From assembly GCF_025460805.1 (NCBI RefSeq), contig NZ_JAMXFJ010000002.1:135490-199489 (forward strand): a DNA stretch of 64,000 nucleotides, in the 5' to 3' direction. A model generated the notes under the pieces. That model ran no database searches. It was not told the DNA's origin and was given only the letters and a program-made list of their open reading frames with translations. Below are positions 53,752 to 63,074 of this stretch, piece after piece. The translations under genes and the position numbers were made by a program. Within the stretch, counting starts at the first letter, position 1, and each line of letters begins with the position of its first letter. This stretch comes from Microvirga sesbaniae (GTDB lineage: Bacteria; Pseudomonadota; Alphaproteobacteria; Rhizobiales; Beijerinckiaceae).

Positions 53752-53757
53752 TAGACG

Positions 53758-53985
53758 TTACGTATCAGCCCTCAACTGCTCGACGACACCCTGGCTCATA
53801 TAAGGATGGCCCGCCTCGTTGAGCGCCCGGTCCAGAGCCTCGATGGCGACGAGGACCTTCGTGAGCTCCTCAGCCATCTCGATGGAGGGCAGCGGCGCCT
53901 CGGAAATCTGACGCGCCATCTCCCTGCGCCGCTTCACGAGGTTTTCGCGTGCAGCATTGAGCTCACTGATCTCTTCGGACGTCAT
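53758..53985 (-). CDS. Small conserved-looking hypothetical protein
   Basis: 75 residues, highly charged and helical with heptad spacing (MTSEEISELNAARENLVKRR, then AEELTKVLVAIEALDRALNE). A good ribosome site, GAGGAAG, precedes the ATG, which supports it as a real gene. No known domain recognised; a coiled-coil dimer is likely. Upstream on the same strand lies the Mfd-like gene, about 98 nt away. Confidence 0.7.
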   Translation of the reverse strand: MTSEEISELNAARENLVKRRREMARQISEAPLPSIEMAEELTKVLVAIEALDRALNEAGHPYMSQGVVEQLRADT

Positions 53986-54083
53986 GGCTTCCTCACGTTC
54001 AAGACCGTTTTACTATCAAGTCGGCTGGGCCGGATCCGTTCACGGCATTTCCGCGTCGAAGTCCCGGAATTGCGGGAGATCGT

Positions 54084-57000
54084 TCATCGGTCAAGCGTGC
54101 CGAGCAGACCCAGAATACGCGTGTGCCGCTCGTCCGCGTGCTCGCTCGACGCCGAGAAGATGAGCCGCTCCTTGCTCCAGTGCAGCGTCCCCTGCGATTC
54201 GTCGATCATCCGCTGCAGGGCAGGCTTCTCCGCCGCGCCAGGCCGAAACGTCAATGCGATCGCCTGAGGTCCCGCATCCACGCGGGCGATTCCGATCCGC
54301 CGGCAGAGCTGCCTGACGTTCGCCAGCCTCAGGAGGTTCTGAACCGGATCAGGGATGGGACCGAACCTGTCCTCGATCTCCGCTTCGATCTCGTCGATCG
54401 TCTCCGACGACTCGAGGCGCGCCAGACGTGCGTAGAGATTGATCCTCATCTCTGGATCGTTCACGTACGCGTCGGGAATCGTACCGGTCAGCCCGACGTT
54501 CAATTCAGGGGTCCAATCGTCATCCAGGGTCTCGCCACGCAGAGCGTGTTTGAGCATGTGCTGGTAGAGATCGGTGCCGATGAGCTTGACATGACCCGAC
54601 TGCTCCTCTCCCAGAAGCGCTCCCGCCCCGCGCTGGTCGAGATCCTGCGCGCTGATGGCAAATCCCGCTCCGAGGCGATCGAGAGCAGTGAGCGTCCGCA
54701 GTCGCTTCTCCGTGGCTTGCGGAAGCTCCTCGCCAGGCTCCGTCAACAGGTAGGCCACGCCCCGGATCCGCCCTCGCCCGACGCGACCGCGCAGCTGATG
54801 GAGCTGCGCCATCCCGAAGCGGTCCGCGCGCCACACCAGCATGGTGTTGGCGCGGGGAACATCCAGGCCGCTCTCGATGATGTTGGTGGCGAGGAGGACG
54901 TCGCCCTCGCCATCGGCGAAACGGATCATCACCTCGTCGATCTCCGACGGGTTCATCTGGCCATGGGCGACCATGATTGTCAGTTCGGGAACGAGCTTCG
55001 CGAGCCGCTCTCGCATCGGCTCGATGTCTTCGACCCGGGAGCAGACGACGAAACTCTGGCCGCGGCGGCGGCGCTCGCGCATGAGGGCTTCCCGGACGCT
55101 TGCGGAATCGAACGGCGTGAGAAACGTGCGGATCGGCTGCCGGCGCGCGGGAGGCGTCGCGATGATGCTCAGTTCCTGCAAGCCGACCAAGGCGGACTGG
55201 AGCGTCCGTGGGATCGGCGTGGCCGTCAGGATGAGGACATGCCCGTCTTCCGCGAGGGTTCTGAGTTTCGCTTTCTGAGCGGCGCCGAACCGCTGTTCCT
55301 CGTCGATGATCACAAGACCGAGATCCTTGAAGGTCACCCCTTTCGCCGCAAGCGCATGAGTGCCGATGACGATGCGGATCGATCCGTCCGCCAACCCCTT
55401 CTTCACTGCCCGGGCCTCGGCCGGCGACACGAGCCGGGAGAGCTGGGCGACCTCGATGCCCAGACCGGCAAAACGCCTCTGGAAGCTCCGCACATGCTGG
55501 CGCGCAAGCACGGTGGTGGGCGCGACGACGGCCACCTGCCTGCCGGCAAGCGCGACGGCGGCGGCGGCGCGCAGGGCAACCTCCGTCTTGCCGAATCCCA
55601 CATCACCGCAGACCAGGCGGTCCATCGGTCGACCAGACGAGAGATCGTCGAGAACTTCCTCGATGGCGCGGATCTGATCGGCTGTCTCCGAGAAAGGGAA
55701 GCGAGCGACGAACCGTTCATAATCGCGGCTTGGGGGCACGAGCGGCTCCAGTTTCGTGCCCTTGCGGGCTTCGACGAGTCCCGTGATCCGTTCGGCCGTG
55801 TCCTTGATCTCCGCTTCGATCGTCTCACGTCTGAGCGACCACGCATCGCTGTTCAGTTTATCGAGGGAGATCGAGTCCGTCATCGGGCCATAGCGCCAGA
55901 TGCGATCCATCTCTTTTGCCGGCATCAGGAGCGTCGTGTCGGCCGCGTATTTCAGTCTGACGGCGTCGCCCATGCCGGCATCACCCGCGGGAATGGTCTC
56001 CATTCCTTCGAGCACCCCCATGCCGTGATCGATGTGGATCACGGCATCGCCGACGTGAAAACCCCCATCCATGAGACTGGAAGCGGCAGAGCTGACATCT
56101 CTCTCGACCCCGCTGCTGATACGGCTGCCCAGGATATCGCCGGCCGTGATCAGCACGATGCCGTCGCGCTCGTCGATGAAGCCTTTCCTGAGCTCGACCT
56201 GCAGGGCGAACCATTCCGCGGGAGGTCCGTCTACGACATCGCCCCAGCTCTCGACATTCTCGGCGCGCCCGATGGATTGAACGCGGCGCTTGATCCGACC
56301 GAGATCCGAGCGGGCGGCCGCAGCCAGGATGATCTTGCGGCCAGCCTCCATCTGCGCACGCAGGAATTCGGCGAGGTCCTTAGAGGGCCTCGACGCGATC
56401 GCAAAGTTCGGCACCGCAACCTGCCGTGTATCGTCCTCCGATGCGGCGTGGATATAGGTGACCCGTCGCCTCGACAGAAGGTCCGCCCACTCGTCGTCCG
56501 GCACAAAAAGCCGTTCGGGCGACACGGCGGATGTTTTGGCGCTCCCCTGCCCGCGCATGCTCGTTCGGTTGTCGTACGCATCGGCGACCTGCTCCATCAC
56601 GAGCGGTCGCCTCTCCTCCGCCTTTCCGTCCACGATGACGGCCGCATCCGGCCAATAGTCGAAGACCGTCACAAGGCGCGGGCAGTATTCCGGCAGGAGA
56701 TGCTCGATCCCATCGAACCGGTCGATGGAGGGATCGCTCTCTTCCGTCTGCGGCAGAACGAGTTCCGAAGCAGGTCCGATCAGGAGATGCTCGACTTCGG
56801 TTTCGGTGAGCTGGGAAATCGGATCGTAGGAGCGGATGGCCACGATGCTTCGCCCGTCGTGTTCGATCCGATAGGGCGAGGAATGGTCGGCGGGAAACAG
56901 ATCGATCACCTGTCCCCGGAACGCCGCCTCCCCCGGCTCGTCCACGCGCTCGTCGAGGATGTAGCCGGCGCGATGAAGATAGTCCTTGAGGGCGTCCGAC

Positions 57001-57416
57001 GACAGCGCTCCGCCGGTCGTGAGGCCAAAGACCGCCTCAGCCGCGATGCTGGGCTGCGGCACGCGCTGAAGGGCGGCCGCCGCACTCGCGACAAGGAGCC
57101 GCGGCTTCGCGCTCGTTCCGCTCATGCGCCGGAGCACCGCCATGCGCCGCCCCATGATCTCCCGCGAAGGCGAAGCGCGGTCGTATGGAAGACAATCCCA
57201 GGGCGGCAGGAGATCGACGTCGAGGTCGGGAGCCAAACCCCTCAAGGCCTGCACCAACAACTCGGCCCAACGCTCCCCGCCGGCGACATAGATCGCTCCG
57301 GATGGCCCGGCCGCCGTGACCTGCTCGAGCAGGCGGATGGCATGGAGTCCAAGGAGAGATGGCAAGGTAAGGTCGATCCGCCTGATATCCTCAGAGGGGG
57401 CAGGCTTGGCACGCAT
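54084..57416 (-). CDS. mfd: Mfd-family transcription-repair coupling factor, probably a divergent paralogue
   Basis: 1110 residues from the ATG at 57416. N-terminal UvrB-like module (LLPPWDCLPYDRASPSREIM), then a CarD-like RNA-polymerase-interacting domain (GDAVIHIDHGMGVLEGMETI, about 480-540). A RecG-like translocase follows: Walker A VCGDVGFGKTEVAL, DEEQRFG, LTATPIPRTL, NIIESGLDVPRANTM, QLRGRVGRG, and the C-terminal TRCF domain (INLYARLARLESSETIDEIE). All motor motifs are intact. Several normally invariant Mfd stretches differ (for example MLVWRADRFGMAQLHQLRG), and it is somewhat short. Many Hyphomicrobiales carry a second Mfd-like gene, so I suspect this is not the housekeeping copy. Confidence 0.85.
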   Translation of the reverse strand: MRAKPAPSEDIRRIDLTLPSLLGLHAIRLLEQVTAAGPSGAIYVAGGERWAELLVQALRGLAPDLDVDLLPPWDCLPYDRASPSREIMGRRMAVLRRMSGTSAKPRLLVASAAAALQRVPQPSIAAEAVFGLTTGGALSSDALKDYLHRAGYILDERVDEPGEAAFRGQVIDLFPADHSSPYRIEHDGRSIVAIRSYDPISQLTETEVEHLLIGPASELVLPQTEESDPSIDRFDGIEHLLPEYCPRLVTVFDYWPDAAVIVDGKAEERRPLVMEQVADAYDNRTSMRGQGSAKTSAVSPERLFVPDDEWADLLSRRRVTYIHAASEDDTRQVAVPNFAIASRPSKDLAEFLRAQMEAGRKIILAAAARSDLGRIKRRVQSIGRAENVESWGDVVDGPPAEWFALQVELRKGFIDERDGIVLITAGDILGSRISSGVERDVSSAASSLMDGGFHVGDAVIHIDHGMGVLEGMETIPAGDAGMGDAVRLKYAADTTLLMPAKEMDRIWRYGPMTDSISLDKLNSDAWSLRRETIEAEIKDTAERITGLVEARKGTKLEPLVPPSRDYERFVARFPFSETADQIRAIEEVLDDLSSGRPMDRLVCGDVGFGKTEVALRAAAAVALAGRQVAVVAPTTVLARQHVRSFQRRFAGLGIEVAQLSRLVSPAEARAVKKGLADGSIRIVIGTHALAAKGVTFKDLGLVIIDEEQRFGAAQKAKLRTLAEDGHVLILTATPIPRTLQSALVGLQELSIIATPPARRQPIRTFLTPFDSASVREALMRERRRRGQSFVVCSRVEDIEPMRERLAKLVPELTIMVAHGQMNPSEIDEVMIRFADGEGDVLLATNIIESGLDVPRANTMLVWRADRFGMAQLHQLRGRVGRGRIRGVAYLLTEPGEELPQATEKRLRTLTALDRLGAGFAISAQDLDQRGAGALLGEEQSGHVKLIGTDLYQHMLKHALRGETLDDDWTPELNVGLTGTIPDAYVNDPEMRINLYARLARLESSETIDEIEAEIEDRFGPIPDPVQNLLRLANVRQLCRRIGIARVDAGPQAIALTFRPGAAEKPALQRMIDESQGTLHWSKERLIFSASSEHADERHTRILGLLGTLDR

Positions 57417-57538
57417 GGGGCACTCTTGTGACGGGGCTCGGGACCGGGGACAACGTTCGGGCGCCGTCCCAGTTGCAGGCATGCCTCCGTCGCCCCTCCG
57501 ACAGCATTTTGTAAACCATCCTTGTCCATAGTCGAAGC

Positions 57539-58924
57539 ATGACCTACGGGAATGCAAAACGTCTCTGCCTTGGACTGGCTCTGCTCTCGTGCTCCACCTT
57601 CGGGAGCCATGCGGATGCCTTTGCGGCCGCTGAAAACCCCAATCCTTCCAGCCCGGTCCAGGCATCGCCGAGCAACCCGGCCGCCCCCGCCGCGGGGACC
57701 GACCTGCGGCCGAAAGCGGCACCTGCGGCACCGGTCAAGCCGATGGAGAAGACCGTGTCCGCCCCGGTGGTCTCGATCTCGCAGGATCCCCGCCCGACCC
57801 TGGATGGGAGCACCTTCATCAACACGATGCGAGCGGCGTGGACCTACAAGCGCATCGCCGAAGCCGGAGGGTGGCCCAATCTGCCTGCCGGCACGGTTCT
57901 CAAGGCCGGCGACAAGGGCCCGCTCGTCACGACCTTGCGGCAGCGGCTCGCCGCCGAGGGCGACCTTCCGGCCGATCTGGCTTCGAGCACGACCTTCGAT
58001 GCCGATCTGACTGGAGCGGTGAAGCGGTTCCAGGCACGCCACGGCCTGCCGGAATCCGGCGCAGTCCGGGCCCGGACCCTGGAGGCTCTGAACGTCCCGG
58101 CGCTCACGCGGCACCGTCAGCTGACCGCCTCCGCCCAAAGGCTCGCGGGATCCACGTTTTCGTTCGGCGACCGCTATGTCGTGGTGAACATCCCGTCGGC
58201 CGCAGTCGAAGCCGTGGAGCGCGGACAGGTCGCCCGGCGCTACGTGGCCATTGCCGGAAAAGTCGACCGTCCCTCGCCGACCGTCGAGACCCGCGTGACC
58301 GCCGTCAACGTCAATCCCACATGGACCGTACCGGTCTCCCTGATCAAGAAGGACATCATCCCCCACGTTCGGAAGGATCCCGAATATCTGGAGAAGATGA
58401 AGATCCGCATCATCGACGCGAAGGGACAGGAGGTCGATCCCAAGACCCTCGACTGGTCGACGGACAATGCGGTGAACTATACGCTCCGCCAGGATCCCGG
58501 CGCGATCAATTCGCTCGGGCAGATCCGCATCGACATGCCCAACAAGCACGCCGTCTACATGCACGACACGCCCAAGAAGCAGCTCTTCGCGCAGGACGCC
58601 CGCTTCCATTCCTCAGGGTGTGTCCGCGTGGCCGAAGTCGCCGATTTCGCCGAGTGGCTCCTGCGCGGCACGAACGGGCAGGCCGGCGGCTGGACGAAGG
58701 ACGCGATCACCACGGCCATCGCCAACGCAAACCGTCAGGACATCCGTCTCGAAAAGCCCGTCCCCGTCACGTGGGTCTATCTGACCGGATATGCGACGGC
58801 GGATGGCGCCGTGCATTTCCGAGACGATGTGTACGGGCTCGATGCGGCGAAGAGCGATCCCGTTCCGGAGCCTCAGATCGTCGATGTGCCCGCGACGGCG
58901 TCGATCAAGCCCAAGCGCCTCTGA
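57539..58924 (+). CDS. L,D-transpeptidase with peptidoglycan-binding domain
   Basis: 461 residues. Signal peptide (LCLGLALLSCSTFGSHADA), then a Pro/Ala-rich linker. A PG_binding_1 domain lies at about 118-175 (GDKGPLVTTLRQRLAAEGDL, FDADLTGAVKRFQARHGLPE). The YkuD catalytic domain (about 215-390) has its active-site motif HSSGCVRV. Periplasmic YcbB-like build: it makes 3-3 cross-links in peptidoglycan or attaches proteins to it. Divergent from the Mfd-like gene across about 120 nt. Confidence 0.93.
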   Translation: MTYGNAKRLCLGLALLSCSTFGSHADAFAAAENPNPSSPVQASPSNPAAPAAGTDLRPKAAPAAPVKPMEKTVSAPVVSISQDPRPTLDGSTFINTMRAAWTYKRIAEAGGWPNLPAGTVLKAGDKGPLVTTLRQRLAAEGDLPADLASSTTFDADLTGAVKRFQARHGLPESGAVRARTLEALNVPALTRHRQLTASAQRLAGSTFSFGDRYVVVNIPSAAVEAVERGQVARRYVAIAGKVDRPSPTVETRVTAVNVNPTWTVPVSLIKKDIIPHVRKDPEYLEKMKIRIIDAKGQEVDPKTLDWSTDNAVNYTLRQDPGAINSLGQIRIDMPNKHAVYMHDTPKKQLFAQDARFHSSGCVRVAEVADFAEWLLRGTNGQAGGWTKDAITTAIANANRQDIRLEKPVPVTWVYLTGYATADGAVHFRDDVYGLDAAKSDPVPEPQIVDVPATASIKPKRL

Positions 58925-58947
58925 CACGGCGCGGGATGCGCCATGGG

Positions 58948-59322
58948 CTACAGGCTCTTGCGGCGCAACAGCCGTCCGGATGACGGGATGGCCGCACGGG
59001 CCTTGTGCGACTCGAAAGCGGCATCCTGGAACACATCGATCGCGGCGACGGCCTGCGCCCGCACGGCCGCAATCCAGGCCGGATCGCGCTGCGAAAACCG
59101 GTCCGTCGCATGAGCCAATTGACGGCACCGTTCCTCGACGACACGGCGGGCTTCTCTCAGGCGGGGATTCGGGGCTGCGGACATCGCCACCTCGTCACAA
59201 AAGCGGAGCACGTCCTGGGTAAGATTCTCACCCGTGTAGAGCCCCGAATAATGATCGATCATGCTGCGGACGAATCCGAGAGAATCACGGATCTCCTGCC
59301 GCAATAGTGTCTCGCTGCTCAT
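58948..59322 (-). CDS. Hypothetical helical protein
   Basis: 124 residues, mostly helical, no signal peptide or membrane helix: SLGFVRSMIDHYSGLYTGEN, LREARRVVEERCRQLAHATD, and a basic tail SSGRLLRRKSL. Composition and codon use look genuine for this genome. No family recognised. Convergent with the L,D-transpeptidase gene, 23 nt apart. Confidence 0.65.
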   Translation of the reverse strand: MSSETLLRQEIRDSLGFVRSMIDHYSGLYTGENLTQDVLRFCDEVAMSAAPNPRLREARRVVEERCRQLAHATDRFSQRDPAWIAAVRAQAVAAIDVFQDAAFESHKARAAIPSSGRLLRRKSL

Positions 59323-59403
59323 CGCATCCTGATCCGAAAAGAAGCCGCATTCGCGCCGGGACCGGCGACGATGTGGTATGGCCCAGAGACCTCTAAAAAG
59401 GTG

Positions 59404-59610
59404 TTAGCCCGGCTGCCCTGCCTGAGATTCCGCCGGGACTTTGGGTGGCGCCGGCGCCGGCACAGGCGCACCGTTGTTCTGGGTGACCGTCAGGCGAGAC
59501 GACCACACTCTTTCGAGGAGGGGACCTGCAACAATTCCAGCGACGAATGCGAACGCAGCCACGATCAGGCCAATCCGGCCGCAAAGGCTCAGCACATCCC
59601 TGTATGCCAT
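59404..59610 (-). CDS. Small single-pass membrane protein
   Basis: 68 residues from the ATG at 59610, with AGGAAGGG upstream. One membrane helix at about 12-32 (LIVAAFAFVAGIVAGPLLER), then a proline-rich tail (APVPAPAPPKVPAESQAG). Function unknown. Confidence 0.65.
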   Translation of the reverse strand: MAYRDVLSLCGRIGLIVAAFAFVAGIVAGPLLERVWSSRLTVTQNNGAPVPAPAPPKVPAESQAGQPG

Positions 59611-59980
59611 AACCCTTCCTCCCGTCTGCTTTGTTGAGAGAATCCTAAGGGACCTCTCGTTGGCAGCCAAGAGACAAACGCGCAGATTGTCGAAACGGCA
59701 CCAGCTGGGCGGATGAAAAACAAGTCAGAACGTGAGGAAAATGCAAAGCTTTTCGCTCCCGCGAACCTGTGCATTATTTTTGCGCACGAGCTTCGGAGAG
59801 CGCGGCGTTGCCACAATTCGAAATATTGTAACGCCATCCATCATGACCGTCGATGTCCCGTCGAGCGGCTCTCGCGGGGGCTGCCATCGAGGTTCGCTCG
59901 ATCACCCGCTTGAACTCGCTGGGAACATCTGAACATTTCGAGCGCCGTGGGATTGAACACGAGTTCACGGGATACGATGC
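59611..59980. other. 370-nt intergenic region, lower GC, no recognised gene
   Basis: Between the divergent small membrane gene and selO. It is clearly more AT-rich than its surroundings around 59720-59840. A short dyad ACAAT-N7-ATTGT lies at 59813-59829. Short open frames here show no conserved features; promoters for both neighbours are expected. Confidence 0.4.
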
Positions 59981-61417
59981 ATGCCGCCCTCCGCCGCATA
60001 CCGCGCTTCGATGCGCCATCAGGAACTCGGTCCGGACTTCTACGACATCGTTCATCCGGCGCGGTTCCCGCAGCATATTCTGCGCTATCGCAACCAGCGC
60101 TGGGCGGAGCGGATCGGGCTCGGATCCCTCGGCGACGACGAGTGGCTCGATCATTTCGGGCGCTTTGAGCCGCTCCCCGGCAGCCTCCGGCAGCCCCTTG
60201 CCCTTCGCTACCACGGCCATCAGTTCCGCACCTACAATCCGCATCTGGGCGACGGACGCGGGTTTCTCTTCGCACAGCTCCACGACGGCCAGGATGGCAG
60301 GCTCCTCGACCTCGCCACGAAAGGCAGCGGTCAGACCCCGTGGTCGCGCCACGCGGATGGCCGCCTGACCCTGAAGGGCGGCGTGCGCGAAGTCCTGGCG
60401 ACCGAAATGCTCGAGGCGCTCGGCGTCGAGACATCGAAATCCTTCAGCCTGGTGGAAACGGGCGAGGAACTGGAGCGCGGCGACGAACCCTCGCCCACAC
60501 GCTCGTCGGTTCTTGTGCGCCTCAGTCATTCCCATATCCGTATCGGAACGTTCCAGCGGCTGCTGTACCTAAACGAGACAGACAATCTCCGCCGGCTCCT
60601 GGACTACACGATCCAGACCTATATGCCGCACGCATGGCGCGACGACGAAGCCGGTCGTGCACCGGCATTCCTGGAGGAGGTCTGCCGGCGCGTGGCCCGC
60701 ATGGGCGCGCAATGGATGGCGGCCGGTTTCGTGCACGGGGTGCTCAACACCGACAACATCAACGTCACGGGCGAAAGCTTCGATTATGGGCCGTGGCGTT
60801 TCCTGCCCGTCTACGAACCCGGCTTCACGGCCGCTTATTTCGACGAGACCGGTCTCTATGCCTTCGGGCGCCAGCCCGACACGCTGCTGTGGAACCTGTT
60901 CCGCCTGGCCGAGTGCCTGCTGCCGCTTGCCGAGCAGAGCAGTCTCGAGCAGGCGCTGGGCGCCTTCGAACCCGCCCTGCACCGGGAGTTCACCGGCGCT
61001 ATCATGCGCCGCCTCGGCCTTCAATCCAGGGGCTTCGAGCAGGATGGAGCCTTAGCCAAGGCGTTATGGACCTTTCTCCATGAGACCAAGGCGCCTTTCG
61101 AGCAGACCTTCTTCGATTGGTACGGCGGTCGTGCGCGTGCGGAGCGCGCGGCCGGGAGCCCCTCCGCGAATCTCTACGCGCAGGCATCCTTCGAGCCCGT
61201 TCTGGCAGCGCTCGGCACCTTCGATCCGGCCCCCGGGCTGCGGCTCGACCATCCCTATTTTTCCCGCATCACGCCCTGCACCATGCTGATCGACGAGGTC
61301 GAGGCGCTCTGGGCGCCGATTGCCGCGTCGGACGACTGGGAGGTGTTCAGGTCCAAGCTGACCGAGATCCGCGGCATGGCCGAAGCCTACGAAACAGATC
61401 GTCCCGCGCAAGCTTGA
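59981..61417 (+). CDS. selO: SelO-family protein adenylyltransferase (YdiU)
   Basis: 478 residues, pseudokinase fold that attaches AMP to target proteins. Signatures: LRYHGHQFRTYNPHLGDGRG, ATKGSGQTPWSRHADGRLTL, and the metal-binding HGVLNTDNINVTGESFDYGP. No selenocysteine position is evident, as in most bacterial homologues. The length matches bacterial YdiU. The start at 59981 is one of several possible; a second ATG at 60011 (MRHQELG) is also reasonable. Confidence 0.9.
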   Translation: MPPSAAYRASMRHQELGPDFYDIVHPARFPQHILRYRNQRWAERIGLGSLGDDEWLDHFGRFEPLPGSLRQPLALRYHGHQFRTYNPHLGDGRGFLFAQLHDGQDGRLLDLATKGSGQTPWSRHADGRLTLKGGVREVLATEMLEALGVETSKSFSLVETGEELERGDEPSPTRSSVLVRLSHSHIRIGTFQRLLYLNETDNLRRLLDYTIQTYMPHAWRDDEAGRAPAFLEEVCRRVARMGAQWMAAGFVHGVLNTDNINVTGESFDYGPWRFLPVYEPGFTAAYFDETGLYAFGRQPDTLLWNLFRLAECLLPLAEQSSLEQALGAFEPALHREFTGAIMRRLGLQSRGFEQDGALAKALWTFLHETKAPFEQTFFDWYGGRARAERAAGSPSANLYAQASFEPVLAALGTFDPAPGLRLDHPYFSRITPCTMLIDEVEALWAPIAASDDWEVFRSKLTEIRGMAEAYETDRPAQA

Positions 61418-61612
61418 TGAATGCAGGCCGGGCCTCACAGCGAGCACCGCTGCTCAGCTCGGACACCTCGAACGTCGCCAAAGCTCCCATTCCGAAAGGA
61501 GCATCATTTTCCCCACGAGATGGAACGTTATTTCCTTATGAGCGTCTTCTAGCCAAGCGGGCCGTTGCGAATGCGGCTCATCACCGAACCTATCTTGATG
61601 CAGGTGAACCCT

Positions 61613-62362
61613 ATGAAGCGTTCATGCGCTCTCGCTTTGTCCAGCACGGCCCTCCTCCTCGTCCTGACAACGCCATCCGATGCCCAGAGTGTCGGAACCG
61701 GCCGGCAATGCGTGCCCGCCGTTGCCGATGCCTCCTTGTACCGTAACTGCCGGCTCCATGTGGTCCACGGCCAGGAAACCTGTCGCTGCGTGGTTCGACC
61801 GCAAGCGATGCGCCGGTTGGACCGTCCGGTGGACAGGGACCGGCCGGACACCGTGACCGGATCCATCGGCAGCGGTTCTGCCACCAGTCCCGGGACTGAT
61901 CGTGGTGCGCCCGGGACAGTCGGCAGCGGCACGCTTGGTCCAGGCAACGCGGGCGTGACCGGCGGCAGCGCGACCCCGGGCCCTGGCGGGGCCGTGGCAG
62001 ACAGCGGCACGCCCGGTCCGGCCAGCCCCGGCGGCCACAGCGGTGGCAATGCGAGCGGCTCGGCCGGCTCGACCGTCGGCGCAGGCGCAAACACGGATGC
62101 CGGCGTCGGCAGTCGCGGCAGCGGCTCATCCCATCCGGACCGCTCAAGCAACGGTGACGGCCCCGACCAGGACGGACGTGCCGGCCATGGCAATGCCGGG
62201 AACGGCGGCGGCCACGGCAACAACGGCCACGGAAACGACGACGACGGCAACGACTCGTCCAATCCGGGTCGCTCCAACAACGGCGACGGGACCGATCAGG
62301 ACGGCCCTGCCGGGAATGGCGGCGGCAATGGCGGACACGGCAATGGCGGCGGCAAGCGCTGA
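61613..62362 (+). CDS. Secreted glycine/asparagine-rich low-complexity protein
   Basis: 249 residues. Signal peptide (MKRSCALALSSTALLLVLTT, cleavage near SDA-Q). Next comes a short cysteine-containing globular stretch (RQCVPAVADASLYRNCRLHV, CRCVVRPQAM), then about 150 residues of Gly/Ser/Asn/Asp-rich low complexity. A block is imperfectly repeated (RSSNGDGPDQDGRAG, later RSNNGDGTDQDGPAG), and the protein ends GGNGGHGNGGGKR. The frame is chosen by the signal peptide and the ATG at 61613. Exported, function unknown; a surface or matrix role is speculation. Confidence 0.7.
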   Translation: MKRSCALALSSTALLLVLTTPSDAQSVGTGRQCVPAVADASLYRNCRLHVVHGQETCRCVVRPQAMRRLDRPVDRDRPDTVTGSIGSGSATSPGTDRGAPGTVGSGTLGPGNAGVTGGSATPGPGGAVADSGTPGPASPGGHSGGNASGSAGSTVGAGANTDAGVGSRGSGSSHPDRSSNGDGPDQDGRAGHGNAGNGGGHGNNGHGNDDDGNDSSNPGRSNNGDGTDQDGPAGNGGGNGGHGNGGGKR

Positions 62363-62488
62363 CTCGGCCTGAGCTTCATGCGACAGGTCCTTGGCGGAAG
62401 GCATCAACCAGGGACCTGCATGGTGCCATCACGTCTTCGTTCGAACGACGGCGGTACAGAGAATCGCCTCGGATCGAACGTGCGTACT

Positions 62489-63058
62489 CTATCCAATGAG
62501 GAGAACCAGGCCCCCAACCGCAATTGCCGCGCCGGCCAACCGGCCGACATGCGCCTGGCGGGCTGTGATGGTCGCGACCGTCATGCCGGCTCCATGCAGC
62601 AGGACGGTCGCGAGGCTGAAGCCGAGGCTGTAAAGCGCGACGCTGGCCCCGGACGGGATCTCCACACCGTGCGCATGGCCATGGAAGAGCGCGAAGACGC
62701 CGACGAAAGCGGCCGCGGCTTGGATCGGCCATTGCCGGCCCCATGTGACGACGGCGCCCAGCACGACCACGGACAGGGTGATGCCGAATTCGACGGCCGG
62801 AATCGCGATGCCAGTCAGGCCTAGGATTCCGCCCGCCAGCATCATGCCGACGAAGCTCGCCGGCAGCGCCCACATGGCCCGCCCCCCGAGCAGGGCCGCG
62901 AACAGGCCGACGCTCACCATGGCCAGCACATGGTCGATCCCTCCCAGAGGATGCGAGAATCCGGAGACGAAGCCCGATGCCGAAGCATGACCCGTATGGG
63001 CCAGGGCCGGCATGGCTGCCGCCATGAACAGCGTGGCAAGAACCGAGCGTTTGAACAT
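62489..63058 (-). CDS. ureJ: HupE/UreJ-family membrane protein
   Basis: 189 residues. Signal-like N-terminus (MFKRSVLATLFMAAAMPALA, HTGH follows), then about six membrane helices. The family signature HPLGGIDHVLAMVSVGLFAA begins near residue 36; histidines recur in FHGHAHGVEIPSG. HupE/UreJ proteins bring nickel (or cobalt) across the membrane. Its place 16 nt after ureG points to nickel supply for urease. Confidence 0.92.
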   Translation of the reverse strand: MFKRSVLATLFMAAAMPALAHTGHASASGFVSGFSHPLGGIDHVLAMVSVGLFAALLGGRAMWALPASFVGMMLAGGILGLTGIAIPAVEFGITLSVVVLGAVVTWGRQWPIQAAAAFVGVFALFHGHAHGVEIPSGASVALYSLGFSLATVLLHGAGMTVATITARQAHVGRLAGAAIAVGGLVLLIG

Positions 63059-63074
63059 GTCGATGATCCCCCTG

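Larger units (their letters stand above)
53159..53757. other. Repeat-filled intergenic region
   Basis: 599 nt between convergent genes with no credible gene. It contains a degenerate palindrome near 53160-53220, the inverted repeat at 53236-53286, a full 91-bp element at 53428-53518, fragments of the same family at about 53343-53390, and a long inverted repeat at 53661-53751. Confidence 0.65.

Noticed and set aside
54123-57431. 1102-codon plus-strand open frame opposite the Mfd-like gene
   Set aside because: Exact antisense of a gene with complete helicase motifs; the product has no recognisable domain.
61549-62280. Proline/leucine-rich minus-strand open frame opposite the glycine-rich secreted protein
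   Set aside because: The plus strand has a signal peptide and ATG; the proline-rich product is what glycine codons give when read in reverse. Not fully excluded.
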